From an uncultured Collinsella sp. (GTDB lineage: Bacteria; Actinomycetota; Coriobacteriia; Coriobacteriales; Coriobacteriaceae): a DNA stretch of 45,367 nt. A program made the translations under genes and the position numbers. This document shows, piece by piece, positions 7,850 to 16,317 of the stretch (positions are counted from its first letter, which is position 1; each line of letters starts with the position of its first letter). Location of the stretch: NCBI GenBank assembly GCA_900752015.1, contig CAADTZ010000027.1:1-45367 (forward strand), given 5' to 3'. The notes beneath the pieces are model-generated. The model did not search any database. It had not been told where the DNA came from and saw only the letters and a program-made list of their open reading frames with translations.

Positions 7850-8872
7850 ATGGCCGACGAGCACGAAACAGAAAGCAAGGCATGGGCGATTGAGGCCGCC
7901 GCGGCAGAGGCGGCATCGCGTGCTGCCGAGGAGATGCATCGTCCTCCCGTGGTGCCGATGGAGCGCGTGGTTGATCGCACCGATATCGAGCGCGGCGAGC
8001 GTGCCGGTCAAAAGCGCAGCCAGGAGCCGGGCTTTCCGCGCTTTTTTGCCGAGCTCAATCTGGGCCTGATTCTTACGGCCTTTGCCATCGTTGCGTTTAA
8101 AACCCCTAATCACTTTGCTTTTGGCGGCACCTCGGGCGTGTCGGTCATTCTGTCCACGCTGTTCCCGACCCTGCCCGTCGGCGTCTTTATGTGGATTATT
8201 AACGCGGTTCTCGTCGTTTTGGGCTTTATCTTTTTGGAGCGCAAGGCAATCCTGTGGAGCGTCTTCGCCTCGTTTGCGCTGTCCGCCTATGTTTCGCTGT
8301 TTGAGCTCTTTATTCCGACCGATGTCTCTCTGACGGGCGATATGTGGCTCGATCTGTGCTTTGCTGTGATTCTGCCGGCGCTCGGCAGTGCCATCGTCTT
8401 TGATATTGGCGCCTCGACAGGTGGCACGGACATTCTTGCCATGATCCTCAAGCGCCGCACCACGCTCGAGATTGGCCGCGCCCTGCTCCTGGTCGATATC
8501 GGCATCGTGACCATCGCGGCCTTCTTGTATGGCCCGCGTGTCGGTCTGTATTGCGTGCTCGGCCTGTTTGCCAAGACGCTTGTGGTCGACAAAGCCATCG
8601 AGAGCATCCATCTTCGTAAGGTCTGCACGGTCATTTGCTCCGAACCCCTTAAGGTCGAGGAGTTTATCGTCAAGCATCTCAACCGCACGGCGACCATCAG
8701 CCGCGGCTACGGTGCCTTCTCGGGCAAGTGCGTGACGGTGATCATGAGCGTGCTGAGCCGTCGCGAGGCCGTGCAGCTGCGCCGTTATGCGCGCGAGGTC
8801 GATCCAGGTGCCTTTATCACGATCGTCGACAGCTCCGAGATTGTCGGCAAGGGCTTCCGCGGAACGAACTAG
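7850..8872 (+). CDS. YitT family membrane protein
   Basis: 340 aa: a charged N-terminal extension (residues 1-65, Ala- and Glu-rich) not found in most members, five to six membrane segments (about 68-250) with the YitT motif GGTSG..VILS and DIGASTGGTDILAMILKRR, then a C-terminal cytoplasmic DUF2179 domain (about 255-335) containing GRGY-like SRGYGAFSG. YitT proteins are membrane proteins of unclear substrate, widespread in Gram-positives. GAGGGG at about 7836 supports the start. It stands as a single gene between a terminator and the zinc-ribbon genes. Confidence 0.88.
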   Translation: MADEHETESKAWAIEAAAAEAASRAAEEMHRPPVVPMERVVDRTDIERGERAGQKRSQEPGFPRFFAELNLGLILTAFAIVAFKTPNHFAFGGTSGVSVILSTLFPTLPVGVFMWIINAVLVVLGFIFLERKAILWSVFASFALSAYVSLFELFIPTDVSLTGDMWLDLCFAVILPALGSAIVFDIGASTGGTDILAMILKRRTTLEIGRALLLVDIGIVTIAAFLYGPRVGLYCVLGLFAKTLVVDKAIESIHLRKVCTVICSEPLKVEEFIVKHLNRTATISRGYGAFSGKCVTVIMSVLSRREAVQLRRYAREVDPGAFITIVDSSEIVGKGFRGTN

Positions 8873-9022
8873 CACAGACACACTCATCAAACAATCGAAA
8901 AGCGCCTCGCGCGTTGCAAATACGTCATCTAAGAGTATTTGTCCTCACATTGGGTGATAATGATGCCAAAGACATCGTTTGCGATCTAGGTGATTCGCTC
9001 TAGATACGAAGGGATGATTTCG

Positions 9023-10336
9023 ATGTTCTGTTCGCAGTGTGGCGCTCCTATGGGCGATAACGACAAGTTCTGCGGTGTGTGCGGTGCTCCTAATGCCGGT
9101 GCTGCAGCTTCCGCCCCTCAGGGTCAGCCTCAGCCTCAGCAGTTTGTTCCTCAACCTGTCGCGAACGCGTCCAAGGGCTGCACGGCTCAGGCGTTTGAGG
9201 ATATGACCAAGACTCCGGGCGTGCTGCAGCGCGTGTGCCAGATTGCCTTTTTGCCGGCGCTTATCTGTGTCGTGTCGGTACTCGTGCTGTTCATCCCCGT
9301 TATCGGCGGTATTGCGGCTGCCATCGGCTTTTTGGCTGCCTACGTGGCGAGCGTGTGCGGTTCGGGCTTTGGCATCGAGTGGGGTCGCGACCTGTCGCTT
9401 AAGATCGATGACGGCATGGGTCGTCCGTTGATGCGTTCCACGTCGTTTGGTCTCGGAATCTTTTCGAGCGTTATTTCGGTCGTGCTCGAGGTTATCGCTG
9501 CCATTCCCATTATCGGTGTAGTGCTTTCGCTGGTGGAGGGCGTGGTAATTGGCGCCGCGGGCTCGTATTCTTATTACGGCTCTTATGCGCTCGAGGCTGC
9601 GCTGTTTGGCTCGCTTGGCCTGCTTGTCCTGGCTATGATTGCCACGGCGGTCCTGGGGGTCTTCTTTAAGATGTTCGCCGACATTGCCGTGATGCACTTT
9701 GCGGTGACCGGTCGCGTCGAGAGCGCGTTTTCGCTCGATAAGGTTTGGGCAGCCTTTAAGAACAATAAGACCAAGCTGTTCTGCGCTTCGTTCCTTCCCG
9801 AGTTTTTGACGGGTCTGGTCGCCAACGTTGTCACATGGATCTTGACGGTCGTCTTTGGCGCCGTTGCCTCTGTCGGTATGTATAGCTACTACTATCGTCC
9901 TACGGGTATTGAGGCGATTGTTGCCGGCGGTGGCATCACACTCGTGCTGTTCCTGGTGCTGGTCGCTTTTGTCACCGTGTTTCTTACAGTCTTTGGCAAG
10001 ATGCTCAAGCACCGTGCCGTTGGCTATTGGGTCGCGCGTTATGCAAGCGAATGGGCCGATGAGGACAAGGACGACGTTTTGACTTTTGTGCTCCCGGGTG
10101 AGAAGAAGCCTGCTCCTGCGGGATTCAATCCCACGGCAGCCACTGGTGCTGCGCCTGCCCCGGCGCCCGCGCCTGCACCTGCCCCGGCACCCGCGCCTGC
10201 CCCTGCCCCGGCACCTGCTCCTGTCCCCGCACCGGCGTCCGAGGCGACGCCTGCGGAGCCCGATTGGGATGCCGTTGCCACGCCGGCGGATGAGCCGGGC
10301 GATAATCCTGCTGCCGAAAACAATCAAACCGAATAG
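9023..10336 (+). CDS. Zinc-ribbon membrane protein with Pro-Ala tail
   Basis: 437 aa. A zinc ribbon at the N-terminus has four cysteines (C3, C6, C17, C20). Six or so membrane segments follow (about 70-340), with a glycine- and valine-rich pattern like DUF4013-type proteins, but I cannot assign the family firmly. The C-terminus (about 365-410) is a low-complexity (Ala-Pro)n run, then an acidic tail. AAGGGA at 9009-9014 fits the ATG at 9023, so the upstream in-frame ATG at 8990 is unlikely. Another zinc-ribbon membrane protein follows, suggesting a shared membrane-stress or sensing role, which is inference. Confidence 0.75.
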   Translation: MFCSQCGAPMGDNDKFCGVCGAPNAGAAASAPQGQPQPQQFVPQPVANASKGCTAQAFEDMTKTPGVLQRVCQIAFLPALICVVSVLVLFIPVIGGIAAAIGFLAAYVASVCGSGFGIEWGRDLSLKIDDGMGRPLMRSTSFGLGIFSSVISVVLEVIAAIPIIGVVLSLVEGVVIGAAGSYSYYGSYALEAALFGSLGLLVLAMIATAVLGVFFKMFADIAVMHFAVTGRVESAFSLDKVWAAFKNNKTKLFCASFLPEFLTGLVANVVTWILTVVFGAVASVGMYSYYYRPTGIEAIVAGGGITLVLFLVLVAFVTVFLTVFGKMLKHRAVGYWVARYASEWADEDKDDVLTFVLPGEKKPAPAGFNPTAATGAAPAPAPAPAPAPAPAPAPAPAPAPVPAPASEATPAEPDWDAVATPADEPGDNPAAENNQTE

Positions 10337-10344
10337 CCGGTCGA

Positions 10345-10379
10345 GGCGCCCTGGGCAACTGAGCCCGGGGTGCCTTTTT
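10345..10379 (+). terminator. Intrinsic terminator
   Basis: GGCGCCCTGGGC pairs with GCCCGGGGTGCC (G-T pairs allowed), a 7-nt loop, then TTTTT. It follows the zinc-ribbon gene by 8 bp. Confidence 0.85.
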
Positions 10380-10531
10380 CTACTGCGAAAGCAAGAAAAT
10401 GCCTGGGAAAACGGTTGCAGCAAAATTTCTCGGAAATTGGTCAATGTTGCGCAACAACGTCGCGGCTATTGTTGAGAACGTAGACGTGTAAGGTTTGAAG
10501 GCGTGCGACGCCTTAGGAAAAGGAGAGGCTC

Positions 10532-11140
10532 ATGTTCTGTCCCACTTGTGGTTCTCCCATTTCGGATGATGCCAAATTCTGCCCTGTTTGCGGATCCGCC
10601 GTTGGTGCCGCTTCTGCCGCTGCGGCCCCGCAGCCCCAGCCCGCTCCGGCCCAGGCTATTCAGCCCGCGCCCCAGCCTCAGCAGCAGTACACCGGTCAAT
10701 ACGCCCAACAGTCCGCATCCGCTCCGATGGGCTATGACCCCATTAAGGCTGACCGCAGCCTGATCGGCTGGCTGCTGCTCTCTCTTGTGACCTGCGGTAT
10801 CTATTCGTTCTACTTCCTGTATTGCTTGGCACGCGACGTCAACACGTTGTGTCAGGATGACGGCGATTACACGCCGGGTCTGGCGGAATTCATCCTTCTA
10901 TCGTTTGTGACCTGCGGCTTCTACGCGTACTACTGGTATTACAAGATTGGCAACCGCCTGCAGGCCAACGCTCCTCGCTACGGCCTGGTGTTCCAGGAAA
11001 ACGGCACCACCGTTCTTCTGTGGCAGATCTTCGGCGCGCTCCTGTGCGGCCTTGGTCCCATCTTCGCTATGAACATCGTCATCAATAATACCAATGCCAT
11101 GGCAACGGCTTACAACACTCGCCTTGGCGCTCGTGCCTAA
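10532..11140 (+). CDS. Zinc-ribbon DUF4234 membrane protein
   Basis: 202 aa. The N-terminal zinc ribbon is nearly the same as in the gene before (C3, C6, C17, C20). A Pro/Gln/Ala linker (25-65) leads to a DUF4234 domain with two copies of a TCGIYSFYFLY-like helix (about 85-100 and 125-145) and a final membrane segment. DUF4234 proteins are of unknown function and often pair with zinc ribbons. AAGGAGAGG at 10519-10527 gives a strong start. A DUF2752 gene starts 13 bp after the stop, so the two are probably co-transcribed. Confidence 0.85.
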   Translation: MFCPTCGSPISDDAKFCPVCGSAVGAASAAAAPQPQPAPAQAIQPAPQPQQQYTGQYAQQSASAPMGYDPIKADRSLIGWLLLSLVTCGIYSFYFLYCLARDVNTLCQDDGDYTPGLAEFILLSFVTCGFYAYYWYYKIGNRLQANAPRYGLVFQENGTTVLLWQIFGALLCGLGPIFAMNIVINNTNAMATAYNTRLGARA

Positions 11141-11153
11141 CAATAAGGGCGGC

Positions 11154-11630
11154 GTGAACAGCTTCCAGGGACATAGGGGCACGGCAGAGCTCCTTCGCCG
11201 CGCCCTTTTTTGCACCGGCGCGCTCTTTGTCGCCTGGCTCGCGCTCTACCTGCTCGACATTGGCTGCATTTTTCGATTGATGACGGGCATTCCTTGTCCG
11301 GGATGCGGCATGACGAGGGCGTGGCTGGCGGCGCTGCGCCTCGATTATGCGGCTGCCTTTGCCTACCATCCGCTGTTTTGGGTGGTGCCGATTGCGTTTG
11401 TGCTCGCGTTCGTGCGCGAGGAGGTGGCATCGAGCAAGCTAAAGCGTGGTATCGACATTGCGGTCACCGTGTTGTGCGTGCTGGTCGTCGTCGTATGGAT
11501 CGTGCGCCTCGTCAATCCGGCAGATGCCGGTCTGCTCTTTGGCGGCTATGCGCCCGCCGGAGTTCCCGACGATATCATCCACCTCGAACCCCCACGCTGG
11601 CTCACCATCCTTCGCTCTTACCTGGCGTGA
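11154..11630 (+). CDS. DUF2752 membrane protein
   Basis: 158 aa with three membrane segments (about 18-38, 68-88, 98-118). The DUF2752 signature GIPCPGCGMTRAW is present with C48 and C51. The function of the family is unknown; the C-P-G-C motif suggests a metal site or a redox pair. The GTG start at 11154 is preferred over an ATG at 11094, because the latter lies inside the DUF4234 gene; AAGGG at 11145 is a modest ribosome site. It forms a small operon with the zinc-ribbon gene upstream. Confidence 0.82.
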   Translation: MNSFQGHRGTAELLRRALFCTGALFVAWLALYLLDIGCIFRLMTGIPCPGCGMTRAWLAALRLDYAAAFAYHPLFWVVPIAFVLAFVREEVASSKLKRGIDIAVTVLCVLVVVVWIVRLVNPADAGLLFGGYAPAGVPDDIIHLEPPRWLTILRSYLA

Positions 11631-11663
11631 CGGAGGACGCGCTAGAAAAACGGTCGACACATA

Positions 11664-11707
11664 AGCGGGGGCGAACGTTGAGATAACGTCCGCCCCCGCT
11701 TTGCTTT
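11664..11707. terminator. Bidirectional terminator between convergent genes
   Basis: AGCGGGGGCGAACGTT and AACGTCCGCCCCCGCT form a 16-bp stem with a single mismatch and a 5-nt loop. T-rich sequence lies on the + side (TTGCTTT). It sits between the DUF2752 gene and the - strand amidohydrolase gene and can serve both. Confidence 0.8.
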
Positions 11708-11736
11708 AGCCAGGCTGTTATGGATGGGCGTGACGG

Positions 11737-13200
11737 CTACTCGTCGCGCTTTTCCTCGTGGCGAGCGGCAGCCCGCGCATCGTGGATGCCCTTGATTGCA
11801 GCATGGCGGGCGGTGCGAGCATCGTGCATGGCGTCGCGCGCCTCAGCGGCCGTGGCCTTGGCAGAGCGCAGCTTGGCGGCCAAGTCGGGGTTGGTCTCGG
11901 CAACCGCGGCGATCGTGGGGCCGTCGAGCTCCTCTTGCGTGGGCTCGGCCAAAAAGTCGATGGCATACTGGGCTGCAACCATGGAGCCCTTGGCCAGCAC
12001 GCTCTCGTCAATCTTGTAAAAGCAGGAATGTTGGGCGTACGTGGCGCCAATCTTGGGGTTGCGCGTACCTACAAAGGCGAGCACGCCCGGTACGCGGCGC
12101 AGGTACTCCGAAAAATCCTCGCCCGAGAGCGTGCCGCGATAATGGCCTTGGCCGGCGGGGCCCAGGCACTTGATTACAGCCTGACGGCAGCGCTCGCTCG
12201 AGGCGGCGTCGTTTTCGACCTTGTAGTTGGCGATGGTGTAGTCGGTGAGCTCTGCCTCGGCGCCCAAGGCGGCCGCGGTATGCTCCACGATGCGGCGCAT
12301 GAGCTCCGGCATTTCCTCGTGGGTCGAATCGCCGTAGGTGCGCACCGTGCCGGCGAGGTAGGCCGTGCCGGCGATAACGTTGCGTGCGGTGCCGCCGTGC
12401 AGCTCGCCGACGGTGATGACAGCCGGCTCGTAGGGGCTGATCTCGCGCGAGACGATGGTCTGCAGGGCGTTGACGATCTCTGCGGCCACCATAACGGCGT
12501 CGTGACCGCGCTGGGGCATGGCGCCGTGGCACGAGGTGCCGCGTACGTCGATACGGAACCAGTCGGTATTGGCCATGCGCGGTCCGGGCTCGCAGCTCAC
12601 GGTGCCGGCGTCGACCTCGCTCCAGATGTGCGCGGCGTAGGCGCCATCGACGCCGTCGAGCACACCCGTGCCGATCATGAGCTTGGCGCCCTGGCCGTTT
12701 TCCTCGCTGGGCTGGAAGACGATGCGGACCTCGCCGTGGATGTCGTCGGTCATATGGCGCAGGATTTGCAGCGTGCCGAGCATCATGGCGATATGGCAGT
12801 CGTGGCCGCAGGCGTGCATACAGCCCTCGTTGACGCTGGCGAACTCCTCGCCGGTCTGCTCGGTAACGGGCAGGGCGTCGATATCGGCGCGCAGCAGGAT
12901 GCGGCGGCGTGGCGTGCCGTCCTCGCGATAGGCGTCGGGCGCGGTGCCGCGAAGCGTTGCCACCAGGCCCGTCTTAAGGGGACGCTCGTAGGGGATATTC
13001 ATGGCGTCGAGCTGGTTGGCGATGTCGGAGGTCGTGCGCTCCTCGGCGAGGCTCAGCTCCGGGTGCTTATGGAAGTGCCGGCGCTGCTTGATGATATATG
13101 GTTCAAACTCGGTAGCGATATCTTGGATGGCCGCGGTGACGTCGTCAGCCGCGCGAGCCTCGGTCGCCGCCATAATCTGCTGTGCCTTGGTCTTCGTCAT
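11737..13200 (-). CDS. M20D-type amidohydrolase/peptidase with helical C-terminal tail
   Basis: The 487-aa protein belongs to the M20D metallohydrolases that split N-acyl amino acids or hippurate-like amides. Metal ligands are recognisable: HACGHDCH at 129-136, the catalytic pair E166-E167, and H191 in AHIWSEVDAG. The dimerisation insert has HGAMPQRGHDA. The catalytic part ends near residue 430; the last 55 or so residues are rich in Ala, Arg, Glu and Lys and likely form a helix, which is beyond the usual 390-400 residues. The start at 13200 has AAGGAG seven bases upstream on the - strand; a much longer open frame to 13935 is an overlap with the divergent gene. The substrate cannot be deduced. 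Confidence 0.88.
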   Translation of the reverse strand: MTKTKAQQIMAATEARAADDVTAAIQDIATEFEPYIIKQRRHFHKHPELSLAEERTTSDIANQLDAMNIPYERPLKTGLVATLRGTAPDAYREDGTPRRRILLRADIDALPVTEQTGEEFASVNEGCMHACGHDCHIAMMLGTLQILRHMTDDIHGEVRIVFQPSEENGQGAKLMIGTGVLDGVDGAYAAHIWSEVDAGTVSCEPGPRMANTDWFRIDVRGTSCHGAMPQRGHDAVMVAAEIVNALQTIVSREISPYEPAVITVGELHGGTARNVIAGTAYLAGTVRTYGDSTHEEMPELMRRIVEHTAAALGAEAELTDYTIANYKVENDAASSERCRQAVIKCLGPAGQGHYRGTLSGEDFSEYLRRVPGVLAFVGTRNPKIGATYAQHSCFYKIDESVLAKGSMVAAQYAIDFLAEPTQEELDGPTIAAVAETNPDLAAKLRSAKATAAEARDAMHDARTARHAAIKGIHDARAAARHEEKRDE

Positions 13201-13368
13201 GGTCGATTTGCTCCTTGCTGGGTTGATCGCAAAATCGTACAGGCTCTCTCCAGTATGCCACCTGCCGCTAGGGCTGGTAAAGTTGCCGTTTGCCGCTTGG
13301 GGTTTTGTTACAAGGGCGGGGGAGTACACTCGGGGGTGTTGAATTTCCTGCCAGAGATGGGGATGCCC

Positions 13369-15006
13369 ATGCAACATATCGATCGGATTATCCGCTCCAA
13401 GAACGTCTTTACCGCGCAAGACGGCATCGATACCACCCGCGAGCTGGCGATTGCCATCGCAGGCGACCGTATCGTCGCAGTCGGTGCGCCCGATGACGTG
13501 ATCGCCGCCGCTCCTGCCGCTACGTCGGTTATCGACTACGGCGAGCAGTTTGTCTGCCCCGGTTTCCATGACGCTCATCTGCACTTCTCCCATACCTCGG
13601 TCGGTTCCTCGCCGTACATGCTCATGGATATGGGCACGTCCGAGGCGGCGCTGGTGCAACATGCGCTCGAGTTTTCCCAGGACCTGCCCGACGACGCTTG
13701 GGTTGTGACGCAGGGCTGGCGCGACTACCGTTGGGACCCGCGCGAGCATCCTACCAAGGCGTCGCTCGATGTGGCATTCCCCGATCGTCCCTGTGTTATG
13801 TATTCGGGCGACGGGCACACGCTGTGGCTCAACAGCCGCGCACTCGATGCACTCGGCGTCACGCGCGACAGCGAGCCACCAGCGGGCGGTAGCTACGACA
13901 AGGACGCAAACGGCGAGCTCACGGGTATTGCTCACGAGGCGGCTGCCATGCAGCTGCTACCGCGCTGCCTTGAGTGGCTGGGCGAGGATCGCATCGCAAG
14001 CGCTTACGCCGATCAAATGAGGCGGATGGCCGAGCAGGGCATCACCTCGATATGCGATATGTCGCTCATGCCCATGCCGGGCTGCGATTTTATCCGCGAC
14101 GACGTCTACGACAAACTGCAGGCAGCCGGCAAGTTGGGCATCCGAGCCCATTTGTTTCCCACGCTGCTGGATGACCAATCGCGCTTGGAAGAGCTGCAGG
14201 TACGTTACGCGAACAACGCGCTGCTTTCGGCGCCAGGCTTTAAGCAGTTCTTCGACGGCGTGTCGAGCGAACACACGGCCTATCTCACCGAGCCCTATAC
14301 CAACCCGCGCTTCCCGGGCGATCAAGGTCGCCTGACGGTTCCTGCCGAGCGCATGCGCAAGCTGGTTCTGGCGGCCGCGGAGCGCGGCCATACCGTGCGC
14401 ATCCATGTCATCGGCGACGGTGCCATCCATGCCGCGCTCGATATCTTTGAGGAGGCCGCCGAACTGTACGGCCTGCCCCAGCACGGCCATAACACGCTCG
14501 AGCACCTGGAGAACCTCTTGCCCGAGGACATTGACCGCCTGCGCAAGCTTAACGTGGTTGCTTCGAGCCAGCCTTGCCACATTACACTCGACCCGGGCGG
14601 CCCCGAGCGCGACCTGGGCCTGGAGCGCAGCCGCATCATGTGGCCGTTTGCGACCTATAGGCAGCGCGGCATTCGCCAAGCCTTCGGTACCGACAGCCCT
14701 ATCACGCCCGTTACCAGCATGAACGTGCTCTACACGGCTATCACGCGCCAGGACCCCAAGAGCCACTGGCCCGAGGGCGGCTGGTTACCGAGCGAGCGTA
14801 TCGATGCGGCAACAGCTCTGCGCAACTACACCCTGGGCAGCGCCTACGCGGCAGGCGACGAGCAAAACCTCGGCAGCTTGGAGCCCGGCAAGTACGCCGA
14901 CCTGGTAGTCCTGGATCAAAACCCCCTCACCATCGACCCCCAAGAGCTCCAGGCCACCAAGGTTCAGGCCACCTACCTGGCAGGCAACTTGATTTACGAG
15001 CGCTAA
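13369..15006 (+). CDS. YtcJ-type amidohydrolase (amidohydrolase 3 family)
   Basis: 545 aa of the metal-dependent TIM-barrel amidohydrolase superfamily. The HxH metal pair is H70/H72 in FHDAHLHF; later motifs are VIGDGAIHAALD, the barrel histidine in NTLEHLENL, FGTDSPI and the closing GKYADLVVLDQNP. The family splits cyclic amides or formamides; the substrate is not identifiable. Start choice is uncertain: ATG codons at 13357, 13363 and 13369 are in frame; 13369 is picked for the GGGG at 13359-13362 and best fit to the family N-terminus. It is divergent from the M20 gene with a 168-bp shared promoter region, which may mean shared control. A huge open frame running back to 11758 is not coding. 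Confidence 0.85.
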   Translation: MQHIDRIIRSKNVFTAQDGIDTTRELAIAIAGDRIVAVGAPDDVIAAAPAATSVIDYGEQFVCPGFHDAHLHFSHTSVGSSPYMLMDMGTSEAALVQHALEFSQDLPDDAWVVTQGWRDYRWDPREHPTKASLDVAFPDRPCVMYSGDGHTLWLNSRALDALGVTRDSEPPAGGSYDKDANGELTGIAHEAAAMQLLPRCLEWLGEDRIASAYADQMRRMAEQGITSICDMSLMPMPGCDFIRDDVYDKLQAAGKLGIRAHLFPTLLDDQSRLEELQVRYANNALLSAPGFKQFFDGVSSEHTAYLTEPYTNPRFPGDQGRLTVPAERMRKLVLAAAERGHTVRIHVIGDGAIHAALDIFEEAAELYGLPQHGHNTLEHLENLLPEDIDRLRKLNVVASSQPCHITLDPGGPERDLGLERSRIMWPFATYRQRGIRQAFGTDSPITPVTSMNVLYTAITRQDPKSHWPEGGWLPSERIDAATALRNYTLGSAYAAGDEQNLGSLEPGKYADLVVLDQNPLTIDPQELQATKVQATYLAGNLIYER

Positions 15007-15024
15007 TATTCATGTCGTACCGTT

Positions 15025-15076
15025 AAACGCGGCTCGCGCAGCCTATTTTGGGATGGCGCTCGAGCCGCGTTTGTTT
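15025..15076 (+). terminator. Intrinsic terminator after the YtcJ gene
   Basis: AAACGCGGCTCG and CGAGCCGCGTTT form a perfect 12-bp stem around a 24-nt loop, followed by GTTTG. The T-tract is imperfect. Confidence 0.65.
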
Positions 15077-15610
15077 GCCGGTGGGGATTTGTTAGGAGCG
15101 TCCCCGCTCTGCTGGATTTGGGCGCAGGGTGGAGGCACGGCTGCCCCGTGTGTTCAATTGGGACATCAGCAATGCTGTCTCTTGGTGTTTTGCATACTTT
15201 CTATTGCAGATTGCATAAAAAGGATGGGATGTTCTTTCTGGCCCTTATGTACCCCCGCCTGGACCGTGCAAAAAACGGAGTATTCAGCACCGCAAGCCCC
15301 GCCGGTGCCGCTGCAGTTGAGTAACATTGCGGAGATTGACGTCATTTTGGGGTCCGACGTGGCGCGAGGCACGCTTGTTTGTCTCGACGAGCTCTGTCTA
15401 CCGACCCAAATCGCCGGTCGAAGGCGTCTTTGGGACCAATATGGTGTGTCCGGCGCGTATGCAGCCGCCCTGGCCTGCTGAATACTCCCAAAAATGCACG
15501 GTGCTCCCCAGGGGACCCGTGCGCGCGGCGAAAACCATGTCCATGTCGCCATCCGCATCGCCATTTTGCTGCACTGACTTTTCTGAATGCCGGGCCCGAA
15601 TTAGTTAACC
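15077..15610. other. Non-coding stretch with an inverted pair of 27-nt motifs
   Basis: No frame here has a ribosome site, recognisable domain or typical codon use. Two copies of a motif TGCTGAATACTCC-N6-TGCACGGT lie in opposite orientation at 15263-15289 (- strand) and 15476-15502 (+ strand); the flanks are identical and only the central six bases differ. A GCACGG...CCGTGC hairpin follows the second copy. Part of a longer repeat-rich gap of 0.9 kb between the amidohydrolase and groES. Confidence 0.5.
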
Positions 15611-15759
15611 TGGCTCCCGTGTGGCTCCGGAGGGGCGGGGCATAAGGTTTATCGCGAGTTCCGCACGAGCCGAAGGCCACTTAATGTGGCCTTCGTGCGA
15701 GCAGGACTGCCCGAGCAGGAAACCTTATGCCCCGCCCCTCCGGAGCCACACGGGAGCCA
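15611..15759. repeat. 40-bp perfect inverted repeat upstream of groES
   Basis: The arms at 15611-15650 and 15720-15759 are exact reverse complements over 40 bp; each contains GGAGGGGCGGGG or its complement. The 69-bp centre holds a second palindrome, GAAGGCCAC and GTGGCCTTC, and a direct repeat CGAGCAGGA. No open frame is inside. It has the form of a miniature inverted-repeat element or a very strong RNA hairpin. I see no convincing target-site duplication. Confidence 0.8.
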
Positions 15760-15886
15760 CCGCTAAGCTATCCCCCGGCATTCAGAAAATCTAAGTGCCA
15801 AAAAATAAGATTTTTTGACTCTGTGTTGTATAACCCGCCATTCGTGGGTACCATTCAACGCGTACGCAAACAAAAAAGGGTTAATT

Positions 15887-15905
15887 CGCGTGGCACAACC
15901 ACGCG
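15887..15905 (+). promoter_or_regulatory. Leader hairpin in front of groES
   Basis: CGCGTGG and CCACGCG enclose CACAA, ending 8 bp before the ribosome site of groES. A TATAAC box at 15829-15834 could be the -10 of the groE promoter. I find no CIRCE element (TTAGCACTC) and no HAIR box (CTTGAGT) here. Confidence 0.35.
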
Positions 15906-15927
15906 GCCCAAAAAGGAGGAGACAAGC

Positions 15928-16221
15928 ATGTCGTCTTTGAAGCCGCTTGCAGATCGTGTTCTGGTCAAGCCCGACGAGGCCGAGCAGAAGACCGCTTCTG
16001 GTCTGTATATCGCCAGCAACGCTCAGGAGAAGCCGCAGCGCGGCACCATCGTTGCCGTTGGCGCCGGCAAGGTCAACGACAAGGGTGAGCGCATCCCCAT
16101 GGACGTCAAAGTTGGCGACGTTGTCATCTACGGTAAGTTCGGTGGCAACGAGGTCAAGGTCGACGGCGAGAAGTATCTGCTGATGCGCGCCGACGACATC
16201 TACGCTGTCGTCGAGGCCTAG
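15928..16221 (+). CDS. groES: Co-chaperonin GroES
   Basis: 97 aa, the normal GroES length, with the N-terminal LKPLADRVLVK strand, the mobile loop around ASGLYIASNAQEKPQ and the closing LLMRADDIYAVVEA. It caps the GroEL ring during folding of cytosolic proteins. The start at 15928 follows AGGAGG at 15914-15919. groEL begins 96 bp later, so the two form the usual operon. The upstream in-frame extension to 15727 is not coding, as it runs through the large inverted repeat. Confidence 0.97.
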   Translation: MSSLKPLADRVLVKPDEAEQKTASGLYIASNAQEKPQRGTIVAVGAGKVNDKGERIPMDVKVGDVVIYGKFGGNEVKVDGEKYLLMRADDIYAVVEA

Positions 16222-16251
16222 TCTCGTCAGAATCTCTGATTCGTCTTTGAA

Positions 16252-16287
16252 CGCGTCCGCCGTATAAGACTCGGAAACGGCGACGCG
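16252..16287 (+). other. Hairpin between groES and groEL
   Basis: CGCGTCCGCCGT pairs with ACGGCGACGCG with a one-base bulge around a 13-nt loop. No T-tract follows. It may shield the mRNA or set the groES/groEL ratio, which is inference. Confidence 0.45.
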
Positions 16288-16317
16288 AGTCACATTTCTT
16301 TTGGAGGATTACCTACC

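Noticed and set aside
10140..10230. Repetitive DNA resembling a CRISPR or minisatellite
   Set aside because: It is the in-frame Ala-Pro coding tract, with no spacers.
11758..13356. Long N-terminal extension of the YtcJ frame (1082 codons in all)
   Set aside because: It runs antisense through the whole M20 gene; only the part from 13369 matches a family.
13201..13935. N-terminal extension of the M20 gene on the - strand
   Set aside because: It is antisense to the YtcJ gene; the start at 13200 has a good ribosome site.
15053..15481. 142-codon + frame in the gap before groES
   Set aside because: No ribosome site, no domain, odd composition and overlap with repeat motifs.
15760..15927. CIRCE or HAIR heat-shock operator upstream of groES
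   Set aside because: Neither TTAGCACTC-N9-GAGTGCTAA nor CTTGAGT-N7-ACTCAAG is present.
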